Assembly (NCBI GenBank): GCA_910587875.1
Contig: CAJUOD010000100.1
Location: forward strand, 1-10,209
Origin: an uncultured Oscillibacter sp.
Lineage (GTDB): Bacteria; Bacillota; Clostridia; Oscillospirales; Oscillospiraceae
Direction: 5' to 3'
DNA: 10,209 bases
Positions 1 through 6,628 of this stretch are shown here, one piece after another (position 1 is the first letter of the stretch; each line of letters begins with the position of its first letter). The translations under genes and the position numbers were made by a program. The notes under the pieces are model-generated. The model saw only the letters and a program-made list of their open reading frames with translations. It made no database searches and was not told the DNA's origin.

Positions 1-14
1 GGAGGAGGCTTGCC

Positions 15-845
15 ATGAGCGATAATAAGATGAGATTGGACCTGCTGCTGGTGGAGCGGGGCCTGGAGGAGACCCGCCAGCGGGCCCAGGCCGTCATCAT
101 GAGCGGCGTGGTCTATGTGGATGGCCGGAAGGCGGACAAGCCCGGCATGGCGGTGCCCGCCGCCGCCGCGGTGGAGGTCCGGGGGGACAAGCTCCCCTAC
201 GTCAGCCGGGGCGGGCTGAAGCTGGAGAAGGCCATGGCGGCCTTTCCCATCGACTTGAAGGGGGCTGTCTGCGCCGACATCGGGGCCTCCACCGGGGGCT
301 TTACGGACTGCATGCTCCAGAACGGCGCGGCGAAAGTCTACGCCGTGGACGTGGGCCGGGGCCAGCTGGCCTGGAAGCTGCGGAGTGACCCTCGGGTGGT
401 CTGCCTGGAGCGGACCAACGCCCGGTATCTCAGCCGGGAGCAGATTCCTGAGGAGCTGGCCTTCGCCTCGGTGGACGTGAGCTTCATCTCCTTGAAACTG
501 ATTCTGCCGCCCCTGGCGGCCCTGCTGGCGGAGGGGGGACAGGCGGTCTCCCTGGTGAAGCCCCAGTTTGAGGCGGGCCGGGAGAAGGTGGGAAAGAAGG
601 GCGTGGTCCGGGACCCCGCCGTCCACCTGGAGGTCCTGGAGCGCTGGCTGGACCACGCCCGGGAGGCGGGCCTGACGCCCATGGGCCTGACCTATTCCCC
701 CATCCGGGGCCCGGAGGGGAACATCGAGTATCTGGGCTTCCTGCGGAAGGGCGGCGGGGCCGTCCCGGCGGAATTTGATCTGAAAGCCCTGGTGGAGGAA
801 TCCCACCGGGTCTTGAAGGAACACGGAGAGGGGGAGCATCCATGA
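15..845 (+). CDS. tlyA: TlyA-family 2'-O-methyltransferase (rRNA cytidine), 276 aa
   Basis: This gene encodes a TlyA-type S-adenosylmethionine-dependent RNA methyltransferase; characterised family members 2'-O-methylate cytidines of 23S rRNA (C1920) and, in the long type, 16S rRNA (C1409). Visible in the protein are an N-terminal S4 RNA-binding domain (about residues 6-65), the SAM-binding motif DIGASTGGF at 88-96, and the K-D-K-E tetrad at K69, D154, K182 and E238, the same numbers as the tetrad reported for Mycobacterium tuberculosis TlyA. The start is supported by GGAGGAGG at bases 1-8, six bases before the ATG. The stop overlaps the nadK start by four bases, so the two are probably translationally coupled. 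Older annotations call this family hemolysin A; a methyltransferase role is better supported. Whether it acts on both rRNAs or only 23S is not decided here. Confidence 0.95.
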   Translation: MSDNKMRLDLLLVERGLEETRQRAQAVIMSGVVYVDGRKADKPGMAVPAAAAVEVRGDKLPYVSRGGLKLEKAMAAFPIDLKGAVCADIGASTGGFTDCMLQNGAAKVYAVDVGRGQLAWKLRSDPRVVCLERTNARYLSREQIPEELAFASVDVSFISLKLILPPLAALLAEGGQAVSLVKPQFEAGREKVGKKGVVRDPAVHLEVLERWLDHAREAGLTPMGLTYSPIRGPEGNIEYLGFLRKGGGAVPAEFDLKALVEESHRVLKEHGEGEHP

Positions 846-1720
846 GCCCCAAGAAAATCATCCTGTGTCCCAACCCCAATCGGGACCAGGGCATGAAGAC
901 CACCCGGGCGGCGGAGGACATTCTCCGCCAGCTGGGCTTCCAGACGGTGGTGTGCTCTCCCTTCCGGGATCGGAAGGAGGGGGCCTTCGCCGACTACGAC
1001 GTGCTGCCCCTGCCCCAGGAGCTCCGGGGGGCGGACCTGCTGATCACCTTCGGCGGGGACGGGACCATATTGCACCTTGCCAAGCTGGCGGCCCTCCACA
1101 AGATGCCGGTGCTGGGCGTGAATATGGGGGGCCTTGGCTTCGTCGCCGAGCTGGAGGCCTCCGAGCTGGAGCAGCTCCGGAGGCTGAAGGACTGGCAGTT
1201 TGAGACGGAACAGCGGATGATGCTGGACGTCTCCGTCTTCCGGGACGGGCGACAGATCTACACGAACCTGGGGCTCAACGAGGCCGTCATCCGGGAGGGG
1301 CCCATCTCCCACGTCATCCATTTAAAGATTTCCTCCGACGGGCGGCACCTGGCGGACATTGCCGGGGACGGGGTCATCGTGGCCACGCCCACGGGGTCCA
1401 CGGCCTACTCCCTGTCCGCCGGGGGACCGGTGGTGGAGCCGGTGGCCCAGACCATGGTGGTCTGTCCCATCTGCATCCACAATATGCGCTTCTCCTCCTA
1501 CGTCCTGAGCCCCGAGCACACGCTGACGGTGGAGCTGGAGCGGAACGGACGGAAGCCGGTCTATCTCTTCGTGGACGAGAGCCGGGCCTTCGCCCTGCGG
1601 GCCGACGACAAGGTCCAGATCCGCCGCTCCCGGTATGTGACCCGGCTGGTGCGGCTGACGGAGCGGAGCTTCTGCGAGATCTTCGCCCAGAAAATGCTTC
1701 CGGGAGGGATGGACACATGA
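842..1720 (+). CDS. nadK: NAD kinase, 292 aa
   Basis: NAD kinase phosphorylates NAD+ to NADP+ in the cytoplasm, using ATP or polyphosphate. The hallmark GGDGT motif is at residues 71-75, followed by the NE pair at N146-E147 and the long conserved stretch from G175 through TPTGSTAYSLSAGGP (182-196) that forms the NAD-binding region. Length is normal for the Clostridia/Bacillus type. The ATG lies inside the tlyA stop (ATGA), and the tlyA 3' end carries a purine-rich GGAGAGGGGGAG stretch at about 825-836 that can act as ribosome binding site. The stop codon in turn overlaps the argR start. The tlyA-nadK-argR-recN order is a familiar arrangement in Clostridia, which supports the call. No unusual or missing residue was noticed. 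Confidence 0.97.
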   Translation: MSPKKIILCPNPNRDQGMKTTRAAEDILRQLGFQTVVCSPFRDRKEGAFADYDVLPLPQELRGADLLITFGGDGTILHLAKLAALHKMPVLGVNMGGLGFVAELEASELEQLRRLKDWQFETEQRMMLDVSVFRDGRQIYTNLGLNEAVIREGPISHVIHLKISSDGRHLADIAGDGVIVATPTGSTAYSLSAGGPVVEPVAQTMVVCPICIHNMRFSSYVLSPEHTLTVELERNGRKPVYLFVDESRAFALRADDKVQIRRSRYVTRLVRLTERSFCEIFAQKMLPGGMDT

Positions 1721-2166
1721 AGAACGACCGGCAGGCCATGATTTTGGAAATCATCGGCCGGGAGAACATCGAGACCCAGGAGCAGCTGCTGACCCGGCTC
1801 CAGGCCCGGGGCTTCCGGTGCACCCAGGCCACCATCTCCCGGGACATCAAGCAGCTCCACCTTATCAAGGAGCCGGTGGGCCAGGGGGTCTATAAGTACG
1901 CCGTCTCCGGCAACCGGGCGACGCTGAACGTGGCGGCGAAGCTGCGGACCATCTTCCGGGAGTGCATCGTCAGCATCGACTACGCCCAAAACATCGTGGT
2001 GGTGAAAACCATGCCGGGGCTGGCCAACGGGGCCTGCTCCGCCCTGGACAATATGGACATGAGCGACATCGTGGGCTCCCTGGCGGGAGACGACACCGCC
2101 CTCCTGGTGATGCGGAACACCGAGGCGGCGGAGCTGCTCTGCCAGGAAATTAAAGACATGCTGTAA
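1717..2166 (+). CDS. argR: Arginine repressor ArgR/AhrC, 149 aa
   Basis: This is a full-length hexameric arginine repressor. The N-terminal winged helix-turn-helix spans about residues 1-65 and has the recognition-helix motif TQATISRDI at 36-44. The C-terminal arginine-binding and oligomerisation domain (about 80-149) ends with the GDD motif at 124-126, whose two aspartates contact arginine in studied homologues. In the family it represses arginine biosynthesis and can activate catabolism when arginine is bound. Here the gene starts inside the nadK stop codon (ATGA), so it is almost certainly on the same transcript as nadK. No arginine biosynthesis gene is in the window and I did not recognise a convincing ARG box, so its targets lie elsewhere. 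Confidence 0.97.
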   Translation: MKNDRQAMILEIIGRENIETQEQLLTRLQARGFRCTQATISRDIKQLHLIKEPVGQGVYKYAVSGNRATLNVAAKLRTIFRECIVSIDYAQNIVVVKTMPGLANGACSALDNMDMSDIVGSLAGDDTALLVMRNTEAAELLCQEIKDML

Positions 2167-2177
2167 AGGAGCGCGCC

Positions 2178-3866
2178 ATGCTGGAGCTTCTGCACATCGA
2201 GAATATCGCGGTCATCGAGGAGGCGGACATCCAGTTCCGCCCGGGATTCAACGCCCTCACGGGCGAGACCGGGGCGGGCAAGTCCATCGTCATCGACGCC
2301 ATGGGGGCCGTCCTGGGGGGCCGGACCTCCCGGGACCTGATCCGCACCGGGGCCGCCAAGGCCTTCGTCAGCGCGGAGTTCTCCGCCGTCCCGGCGGACC
2401 TGCCGGGCCTCCGGGAAAACGGCGTCTCCCCGGACGAGGACGGAAATCTGCTGCTCCAGCGGGAGATCTCCGGCGAGGGCAAGAACGTTTGCCGGGCCAA
2501 CGGGCGGCCCATTACCGTGGCCCAGCTGCGGCAGATCGGCGGGGAGCTTTTGAACATCCACGGCCAGCACGACGGGGCCCAGCTCCTGGACGAGGAGCAG
2601 CACGGGGCCTATCTGGACCGCTTCGGCAGGACGGAGGAGCCCCTGGGGGCCTATCAATCGGCCTACACTGTGCTTGCGGATCTCTGGGAGCAGATCAGGG
2701 CCCTCCAGATGGACGAGGCGGAGAAGGCCCGGCGGGTGGACAGCCTCCGCTTTCAAATTGACGAGCTGGAGCGGGCGGAGCTCCGCCCCGGCGAGGAGGA
2801 GGAGCTGGAGGCGCGCCGGAATCTGCTGCGCAACGGCGAGAAATACCTCTCCGCCCTCTCCGGCGCGGACTACTGCCTCTCCGGCGACGACGAGAGCGCC
2901 GGGGCGGTGAGCCAGCTCCGGGACGCGGAGGAGGCCCTGTCCGGCGTGCGGAACCTGGGCGAGGAGCTGGGGGAGGCGTACAAGCGCCTGGGAGAGTTGC
3001 GGAGCGAGGCCTATGACCTGGCGGAGACCATCCGGGACCTGAGGGGGGCTTTCGACTTCTCCCCGGAGGAGCTGGACGCGGCGGAGAGCCGGGCGGACCA
3101 GCTCTACCGCCTGAAGAAGAAATACGGGGCCACCGTGGAGGACATGCTGGCCTACCTGGACCAGCGCCGGGCGGAGCTGGACGCCATCGAGACGGCGGAC
3201 GGTACGCTGATCCTCCTGGAGAAGAAACGGGGCAAGGCCGAGGCCGCCGTCCAGGCGGCGGGGAAAGCCCTGACGGAGGCCCGGAAGCGGGCGGCGGCAT
3301 CCCTGGAGGACCGCATCCAGCAGGAGCTCCGGGACCTGGACATGAACCGAGTCCGGTTTGCCATCGACTTCGCCGAAAAGGACCCCGGGCCCGACGGCTG
3401 CGACGTGGTGCGCTTCCTCATGTCCGCCAACGCCGGGGAGGACCTGAAGCCCATCGCCAGAATCGCCTCCGGCGGCGAGCTGGCCCGCATCATGCTGGCC
3501 CTGAAAAACGTCCTGGCGGAGCAGGAGGCCGTGGGTACCCTGGTCTTCGACGAGGTGGACACCGGCGTCTCGGGCCGGGCGGCCCAGAAGGTGGCGGAGA
3601 AGCTGGCCCAGGTCAGCCGGGGAAAGCAGGTCCTCTGCGTCACCCACCTGCCCCAGCTGGCCGCCATGGCGGACACCCATTTCTCCGTGGAGAAGGGGGA
3701 GGCCGGGGGCCGGACCTACACCCACGTGGTCCTGCTGGACCGGGACCGCCGGAAGGCGGAACTGGCCCGGATCACCGGGGGCTCCCAGGTGACAGAGGCC
3801 CTGCTGAAGAGTGCCGGGGAGCTGCTGGACGCGGCGGAGAGCTACCGGGCGGCATTGACTATATAA
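2178..3866 (+). CDS. recN: DNA repair protein RecN, 562 aa
   Basis: RecN is an SMC-like ATPase that acts at DNA double-strand breaks during recombinational repair. Visible are the N-terminal Walker A GETGAGKS (residues 29-36), a long charged coiled-coil middle (about 150-370, rich in Glu, Arg, Leu and Ala), the ABC signature SGGE at 431-434, Walker B ending in VFDE with D458-E459, and the D-loop DTGVSGRAA just after. The layout and length match intact RecN. AAAGGAG at 2165-2171, six bases before the ATG and overlapping the argR stop, fixes the start. The gene follows argR by 11 bases, so it belongs to the same run. No LexA-type operator can be placed in the 11-base gap, so any SOS control would act further upstream. 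Confidence 0.97.
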   Translation: MLELLHIENIAVIEEADIQFRPGFNALTGETGAGKSIVIDAMGAVLGGRTSRDLIRTGAAKAFVSAEFSAVPADLPGLRENGVSPDEDGNLLLQREISGEGKNVCRANGRPITVAQLRQIGGELLNIHGQHDGAQLLDEEQHGAYLDRFGRTEEPLGAYQSAYTVLADLWEQIRALQMDEAEKARRVDSLRFQIDELERAELRPGEEEELEARRNLLRNGEKYLSALSGADYCLSGDDESAGAVSQLRDAEEALSGVRNLGEELGEAYKRLGELRSEAYDLAETIRDLRGAFDFSPEELDAAESRADQLYRLKKKYGATVEDMLAYLDQRRAELDAIETADGTLILLEKKRGKAEAAVQAAGKALTEARKRAAASLEDRIQQELRDLDMNRVRFAIDFAEKDPGPDGCDVVRFLMSANAGEDLKPIARIASGGELARIMLALKNVLAEQEAVGTLVFDEVDTGVSGRAAQKVAEKLAQVSRGKQVLCVTHLPQLAAMADTHFSVEKGEAGGRTYTHVVLLDRDRRKAELARITGGSQVTEALLKSAGELLDAAESYRAALTI

Positions 3867-3897
3867 GAGATATTACAAAAGACTTTATGAGACATAC

Positions 3898-3904
3898 GGG
3901 AGGG
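3898..3904 (+). promoter_or_regulatory. Ribosome binding site deciding the nth start
   Basis: GGGAGGG lies six bases before the ATG at 3911. The only other in-frame ATG, at 3887, would place this motif inside the coding region and has the AT-rich TTACAAAAGACTTT stretch before it, with no Shine-Dalgarno. This favours 3911 as the true start. Confidence 0.8.
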
Positions 3905-3910
3905 ACTGCC

Positions 3911-4549
3911 ATGAAATCCAAAGCCGCCGTGAAGCGCATCATCGAGACCCTGAAGGGCGTCTATCCCGACGGGCTCTGCTCCCTGCGGTACGAGAAGGAC
4001 TATGAGCTTCTCTTTGCCGTGCGCCTTTCCGCCCAGTGTACCGACGCGCGGGTGAACCAGGTGACCCCCGCCCTCTACGCCCGCTTTCCCACCCTGGAGA
4101 GCTTCGCGGAGGCGGACCCCAAGGAGGTGGGGGAGTACATCCACTCCTGCGGCTTCTACAACGGCAAGGCCAAGGACATGGTCCTCTGCGCCCAGAAGCT
4201 GCTCAGCGATTTCGGCGGGAAGGTCCCGGGCACCATGGAGGAGCTGACCGGCCTCCCCGGCGTGGGCCGGAAGACGGCCAATTTGATCCTGGGGGATATC
4301 TACGGACAGCCCGCCTACGTCTGCGACACCCACTGCATCCGCATCACGGGACGGCTGGGGATCACCGACGGATCCAAGGACCCCGTCCAGGTGGAAAGGC
4401 AGCTCCGGGAGGCCCTGCCCCCCAAGGAGTCCAACAACTTCTGCCACCGGATGGTCCTCTTCGGCCGGGATACCTGCACCGCCCGGAGCCCCAAGTGCCA
4501 GGGCTGCCCCCTGGCGAAGGACTGCGACACGGCGAAGGCCGCAAAATAA
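3911..4549 (+). CDS. nth: Endonuclease III (Nth), 212 aa
   Basis: Endonuclease III is a bifunctional DNA glycosylase/AP lyase that removes oxidised pyrimidines in base excision repair. The helix-hairpin-helix LPGVGRKTA contains the catalytic lysine K121; the catalytic aspartate is D139 in CDTH. The [4Fe-4S] cluster cysteines are all present at C189, C196, C199 and C205 with the canonical C-x6-C-x2-C-x5-C spacing. Length equals the usual 210-215 aa. I chose 3911 rather than the upstream in-frame ATG at 3887 because a GGGAGGG ribosome binding site precedes 3911 and the protein then begins in the normal family place. The gene is 44 bases after recN and is followed directly by an intrinsic terminator, making it the last gene of the left operon. 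Confidence 0.96.
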   Translation: MKSKAAVKRIIETLKGVYPDGLCSLRYEKDYELLFAVRLSAQCTDARVNQVTPALYARFPTLESFAEADPKEVGEYIHSCGFYNGKAKDMVLCAQKLLSDFGGKVPGTMEELTGLPGVGRKTANLILGDIYGQPAYVCDTHCIRITGRLGITDGSKDPVQVERQLREALPPKESNNFCHRMVLFGRDTCTARSPKCQGCPLAKDCDTAKAAK

Positions 4550-4555
4550 GAGACG

Positions 4556-4589
4556 AAAGCGCCTGTGCGGTTTGCACAGGCACTTTTTT
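4556..4589 (+). terminator. Intrinsic terminator after nth
   Basis: A perfect 8-bp stem GCCTGTGC (4561-4568) / GCACAGGC (4574-4581) with a GGTTT loop is followed by ACTTTTTT ending at 4589. Past one C-A mismatch the stem can extend by AAAG/CTTT. It begins a few bases after the nth stop and ends the tlyA-to-nth transcription unit. Confidence 0.93.
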
Positions 4590-4602
4590 GCCCTCCGCCT
4601 CA

Positions 4603-4608
4603 TATACT
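4603..4608 (+). promoter_or_regulatory. Possible -10 element of the small-gene cassette
   Basis: TATACT sits 31 bases before the first start codon of the three-gene cassette, right after the nth terminator, where a promoter is needed. No good -35 hexamer lies 16-18 bases upstream (the place is occupied by GCACTT of the terminator stem), so this is a weak call; another sigma factor or readthrough is possible. Confidence 0.35.
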
Positions 4609-4638
4609 GGCCTTGAAGACCGCAAAGGAGGAAGCGAT

Positions 4639-4896
4639 ATGGATGAGAGATCGGCCCAGATGGCAGAGCAGCTCCGGAAGAATCCGGCTATGCTGAAATC
4701 CCTGATGCAGTCCCGGGACGGCCAGACGCTGATGCGGATGCTGACCCAGGACGACGGGGGCGCGGGCCTGAAGAAGGCGGTCCAGTCCGCCGCCAAGGGC
4801 GACGCCGGGGCCATGACCCAAATGGTGAGCCAGATTATGCAGAGCCCCGAGGGGGCGGCGCTGGTGGAGCGCATCAACAAGGCCGTTCAGAAGTAA
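4639..4896 (+). CDS. Small helical protein of unknown function, 85 aa
   Basis: I do not recognise a named family. The ATG has an excellent ribosome binding site, AAAGGAGG at 4624-4631, seven bases upstream, and the reading frame shows normal codon use, so the gene is very likely real even though it lies inside a longer open frame. The protein is soluble-looking, predicted mostly helical, and rich in Met, Gln, Ala and Lys. It contains NPAMLKSLMQ (residues 15-24) and SQIMQSPEG (64-72), which resemble the NP-x-M short-helix pattern of STI1/heat-shock-chaperonin-binding repeats; that resemblance is by eye only. The SQIMQ segment is repeated exactly, at DNA level, near the start of the next gene. 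It is the first of three clustered small genes between two terminators. No signal peptide or membrane segment is seen. Confidence 0.85.
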   Translation: MDERSAQMAEQLRKNPAMLKSLMQSRDGQTLMRMLTQDDGGAGLKKAVQSAAKGDAGAMTQMVSQIMQSPEGAALVERINKAVQK

Positions 4897-4987
4897 GCGG
4901 CAAAGGGGGCTGGGCCGGATGGCGGAATTTGAAGAGAAGCTGAACAGTATCCTGTCCAACCCGGACGCCATGAGCCAGATTATGCAG
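4826..4987 (+). repeat. 17-bp exact direct repeat shared by two adjacent small genes
   Basis: TGAGCCAGATTATGCAG occurs at 4826-4842 and again at 4971-4987, 145 bases apart. Both copies are in the same codon phase and encode SQIMQ, at residues 64-68 of the 85-aa protein and 19-23 of the 150-aa protein. This suggests a shared helical motif, possibly from duplication. Confidence 0.85.
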
Positions 4988-5371
4988 CTGGCCCAGTCCC
5001 TGGGGGGAAACGGGGGAGGGACTCAGCAGTCCGCCTCCGCCCCGCCGCCCCAGGACCAGCCGGGACAGCAGCCGGGGCAAGCCTGGGGACCTCCGCCGCC
5101 TCAGCAGCAAAACGCCCCGCCGCCCGCCGGAGGCGGGGGAGACCTGCTGTCCTCCCTGATGGGGGGCGGGGGTCTGGACCCGGGGCTCCTCTCCCGCCTC
5201 CTGCCTCTGATTCAGGAGCTGGGGGGACAGCGGGACTCCAACGCCCGGAATCTGCTCTACGCCCTGCGGCCCTATCTGCGGAGCGACCGCCAGGAGAAGG
5301 TGGAGCGGGCCCTCCAGCTGGCGCGGCTGTTCCACCTGGGGAAGAAATTCCTCTCGGGATGGGAGGGCTGA
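4919..5371 (+). CDS. Gly/Pro/Gln-rich protein of unknown function, 150 aa
   Basis: No named family is recognised. The protein has three parts: an N-terminal helix (residues 1-29) with NPDAMSQIMQ, which echoes the 85-aa neighbour; a low-complexity linker rich in Gly, Pro, Gln and Ala (about 30-75); and a helical C-terminal domain (about 76-150) containing DSNARNLLYALRPYLRSDRQ, leucine-rich then basic. This last part looks like the conserved functional unit. There is no signal peptide, membrane helix or cysteine. AAAGGGGG at 4902-4909 is the likely ribosome binding site, with a longish nine-base spacer. The gene starts 22 bases after the preceding stop and ends three bases before the next start, so it is the middle gene of a three-gene operon. 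Its role is unknown. Confidence 0.85.
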   Translation: MAEFEEKLNSILSNPDAMSQIMQLAQSLGGNGGGTQQSASAPPPQDQPGQQPGQAWGPPPPQQQNAPPPAGGGGDLLSSLMGGGGLDPGLLSRLLPLIQELGGQRDSNARNLLYALRPYLRSDRQEKVERALQLARLFHLGKKFLSGWEG

Positions 5372-5374
5372 GGC

Positions 5375-5803
5375 ATGTATAACCGCTACATCCGCAACGA
5401 CAACGGCTCCTACACCCGCATCCCGGAGGAGGGACCGGCTTCGCCGCCGACCGGAGGGACTTCCTCCGGCGGGCCGCCTCCCGGGGGTCCGCCCCCCGGG
5501 GGCCCGTCCCCTGGAAGCCCGCCGCCTGGAAGCCCGCCGCCGGGAGGGGCTTCTTCCGGAGGAGCGTCCCGCGGCGGTCCGCCGCCAAACGGTCCGGGAC
5601 CCGGGCGGCCTCCCCACGGCCAGACTCATGGCGGACGGCCCGCGGACGGCCTCACCGGCGTCCTTCAGCACCTGCTGGACCAGTTCCACCTGGACCACGT
5701 GGACACCGGGGACCTGCTGCTGCTGGCGCTGCTGTTCTTCCTCTTCCGGGAGAACGCGGACGAGGAGCTGCTGGTGGCCCTGGGGCTGCTGCTGATTCTA
5801 TAG
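5375..5803 (+). CDS. Pro/Gly-repeat protein with hydrophobic C-terminus, unknown function, 142 aa
   Basis: No named family is recognised. The N-terminus MYNRYIRNDNGSYTRIP (1-17) looks like a defined conserved motif; a long Pro/Gly/Ser linker follows (about 18-90), including five consecutive five-residue units of the type PPPGG (34-58). The C-terminal part (about 92-142) has a short amphipathic helix, then VDTGDLLLLALLFFLF, an acidic RENADEE break and a second hydrophobic stretch LLVALGLLLIL to the end. This could be a short membrane hairpin or a very hydrophobic packing domain; each stretch is short for a full membrane span. GGGAGGG at 5361-5367, inside the end of the upstream gene, provides the ribosome binding site seven bases before the ATG. 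A strong terminator follows within five bases. Confidence 0.82.
   Translation: MYNRYIRNDNGSYTRIPEEGPASPPTGGTSSGGPPPGGPPPGGPSPGSPPPGSPPPGGASSGGASRGGPPPNGPGPGRPPHGQTHGGRPADGLTGVLQHLLDQFHLDHVDTGDLLLLALLFFLFRENADEELLVALGLLLIL
5474..5548 (+). repeat. 15-bp tandem repeat, five units, coding PPPGG-type pentapeptides
   Basis: Five in-frame 15-base units encode PPPGG, PPPGG, PSPGS, PPPGS and PPPGG. Two neighbouring copies, CCTGGAAGCCCGCCG at 5510-5524 and 5525-5539, are identical in sequence, so copy number may vary between strains by slippage without breaking the frame. Confidence 0.85.
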
Positions 5804-5807
5804 ACGG

Positions 5808-5835
5808 AAAAAGGACGGGGATTCCCCGTCCTTTT
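5808..5835. terminator. Bidirectional intrinsic terminator between convergent operons
   Basis: GGACGGGG (5813-5820) and CCCCGTCC (5824-5831) form a perfect 8-bp stem with a three-base loop. It is flanked by AAAAA on the left and TTTTC on the right, so the hairpin carries a T-run on either strand. It lies 5 bases after the 142-aa gene stop (+) and 8 bases beyond the stop of the LolA-like gene (-), and serves both convergent units. Confidence 0.93.
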
Positions 5836-5842
5836 CTTCGCT

Positions 5843-6625
5843 TCAATTCATGGGCTCCATGGGCTCCGCCCCGCCGTCGTCCAGCAGCACCGTGCCGTCG
5901 GGCAGGGTGAACCGGGAGGCGTCGTACTCCGTCTGGTCCACATAGAGAGAGGTCATCCGGTAGACGGCGTTTTCCCCCAGCAGGCGCTCCGCCTGGACCA
6001 GCAGGCCGTTTTCCACGCTGACCCAGTACCGGGTGGAGTAGCCCGCCTCGTCCGCCGCCGTCTCCACGTAAATGCAGGTCAGGGCGTCCAGGGGCCGGTA
6101 GTCCGCCAGGACAATGTCCTCCACGGGCAGGTCCAGGATGTCCTCATAGGTGGGAATGGACTGCTCCACGTCGGCGGAGAACTCCCCCGCCGGGAGGACG
6201 GTGACCTCCGCGTCCTGATCGTAGCCGTACCAGATATAGGTCTCCTCCCCGTTGGTGAGGCTGATCCGGGTGCTGCCGTCCGGCAGTCCCCGGTCCACCC
6301 GGGTCCAGGGGCCCCGGACGATGGTGTAGAGCTCGTGGGCCCCGCCGCCGCCCTCCCAGAGGTATTCCACGGTCATGCTCCGCCCGTAGCTCTCCGGCCT
6401 GGAGAGGCTGGCGATGGCGGCCTGGACCGTCTCCGGCGTGATCTCCACCACCGTGACATGGGAGGAGGGGCCGGCGTCCCCGGCGGAGGGATCCCTGGGC
6501 GGGTCGGAGGGGGGAAGGGTGATGTGGGCGGTGCGGTTCAGGCTGCCCCCCAGCATCAGGGCCACCAGGACGGCGGCCACGGCCAGCACGGCCAGGGTGA
6601 TCCAATTCAGCTTCCGCTTGTCCAT
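5843..6625 (-). CDS. Membrane-anchored LolA-like protein, 260 aa
   Basis: The N-terminus has basic residues followed by one hydrophobic segment (about residues 8-27), so the protein is either anchored in the membrane or secreted. There is no lipobox cysteine; the only cysteine is C184, so it is not a classical lipoprotein. A Pro/Asp/Ser linker (36-55) leads to a mostly beta-strand extracytoplasmic domain with alternating hydrophobic and polar residues. Patterns such as VENGLLVQAERL and the C-terminal YDASRFTLPDGT resemble the LolA/LppX/RseB-type lipoprotein-localisation fold seen in Clostridia; this assignment is by eye. The start ATG is three bases after the epimerase stop, with GAGG at 6637-6634 as ribosome binding site. 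Being last in a trpS-tagO-epimerase unit, it may act in envelope glycopolymer or lipid handling, which is inference only. The last residues contain a short EPMEPM repeat. Confidence 0.8.
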   Translation of the reverse strand: MDKRKLNWITLAVLAVAAVLVALMLGGSLNRTAHITLPPSDPPRDPSAGDAGPSSHVTVVEITPETVQAAIASLSRPESYGRSMTVEYLWEGGGGAHELYTIVRGPWTRVDRGLPDGSTRISLTNGEETYIWYGYDQDAEVTVLPAGEFSADVEQSIPTYEDILDLPVEDIVLADYRPLDALTCIYVETAADEAGYSTRYWVSVENGLLVQAERLLGENAVYRMTSLYVDQTEYDASRFTLPDGTVLLDDGGAEPMEPMN

Positions 6626-6628
6626 GGG

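Noticed and set aside
1980..3725. Long minus-strand open frame (581 codons) opposite recN
   Set aside because: It lies antisense to a full, motif-complete recN; GC-rich DNA commonly leaves such frames open. The translation is Leu/Gly/Val/Arg-rich with no recognisable domain.
3855..3876. TTGACT plus TATTAC as a promoter between recN and nth
   Set aside because: The two hexamers are only 10 bases apart, and no good -10 element lies 16-18 bases after TTGACT. The AT-rich gap is only 44 bases long.
4036..4638. Upstream extension of the 85-aa gene into nth
   Set aside because: It overlaps nth in another frame and runs through the nth terminator; the real start at 4639 has its own AAAGGAGG.
4901..5803. 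Collagen-like or phage tail-fibre protein suggested by Gly/Pro richness
   Set aside because: There is no regular G-X-Y triplet; the pattern is a PPPGG-type linker between conserved ends, and nothing phage-like is nearby.
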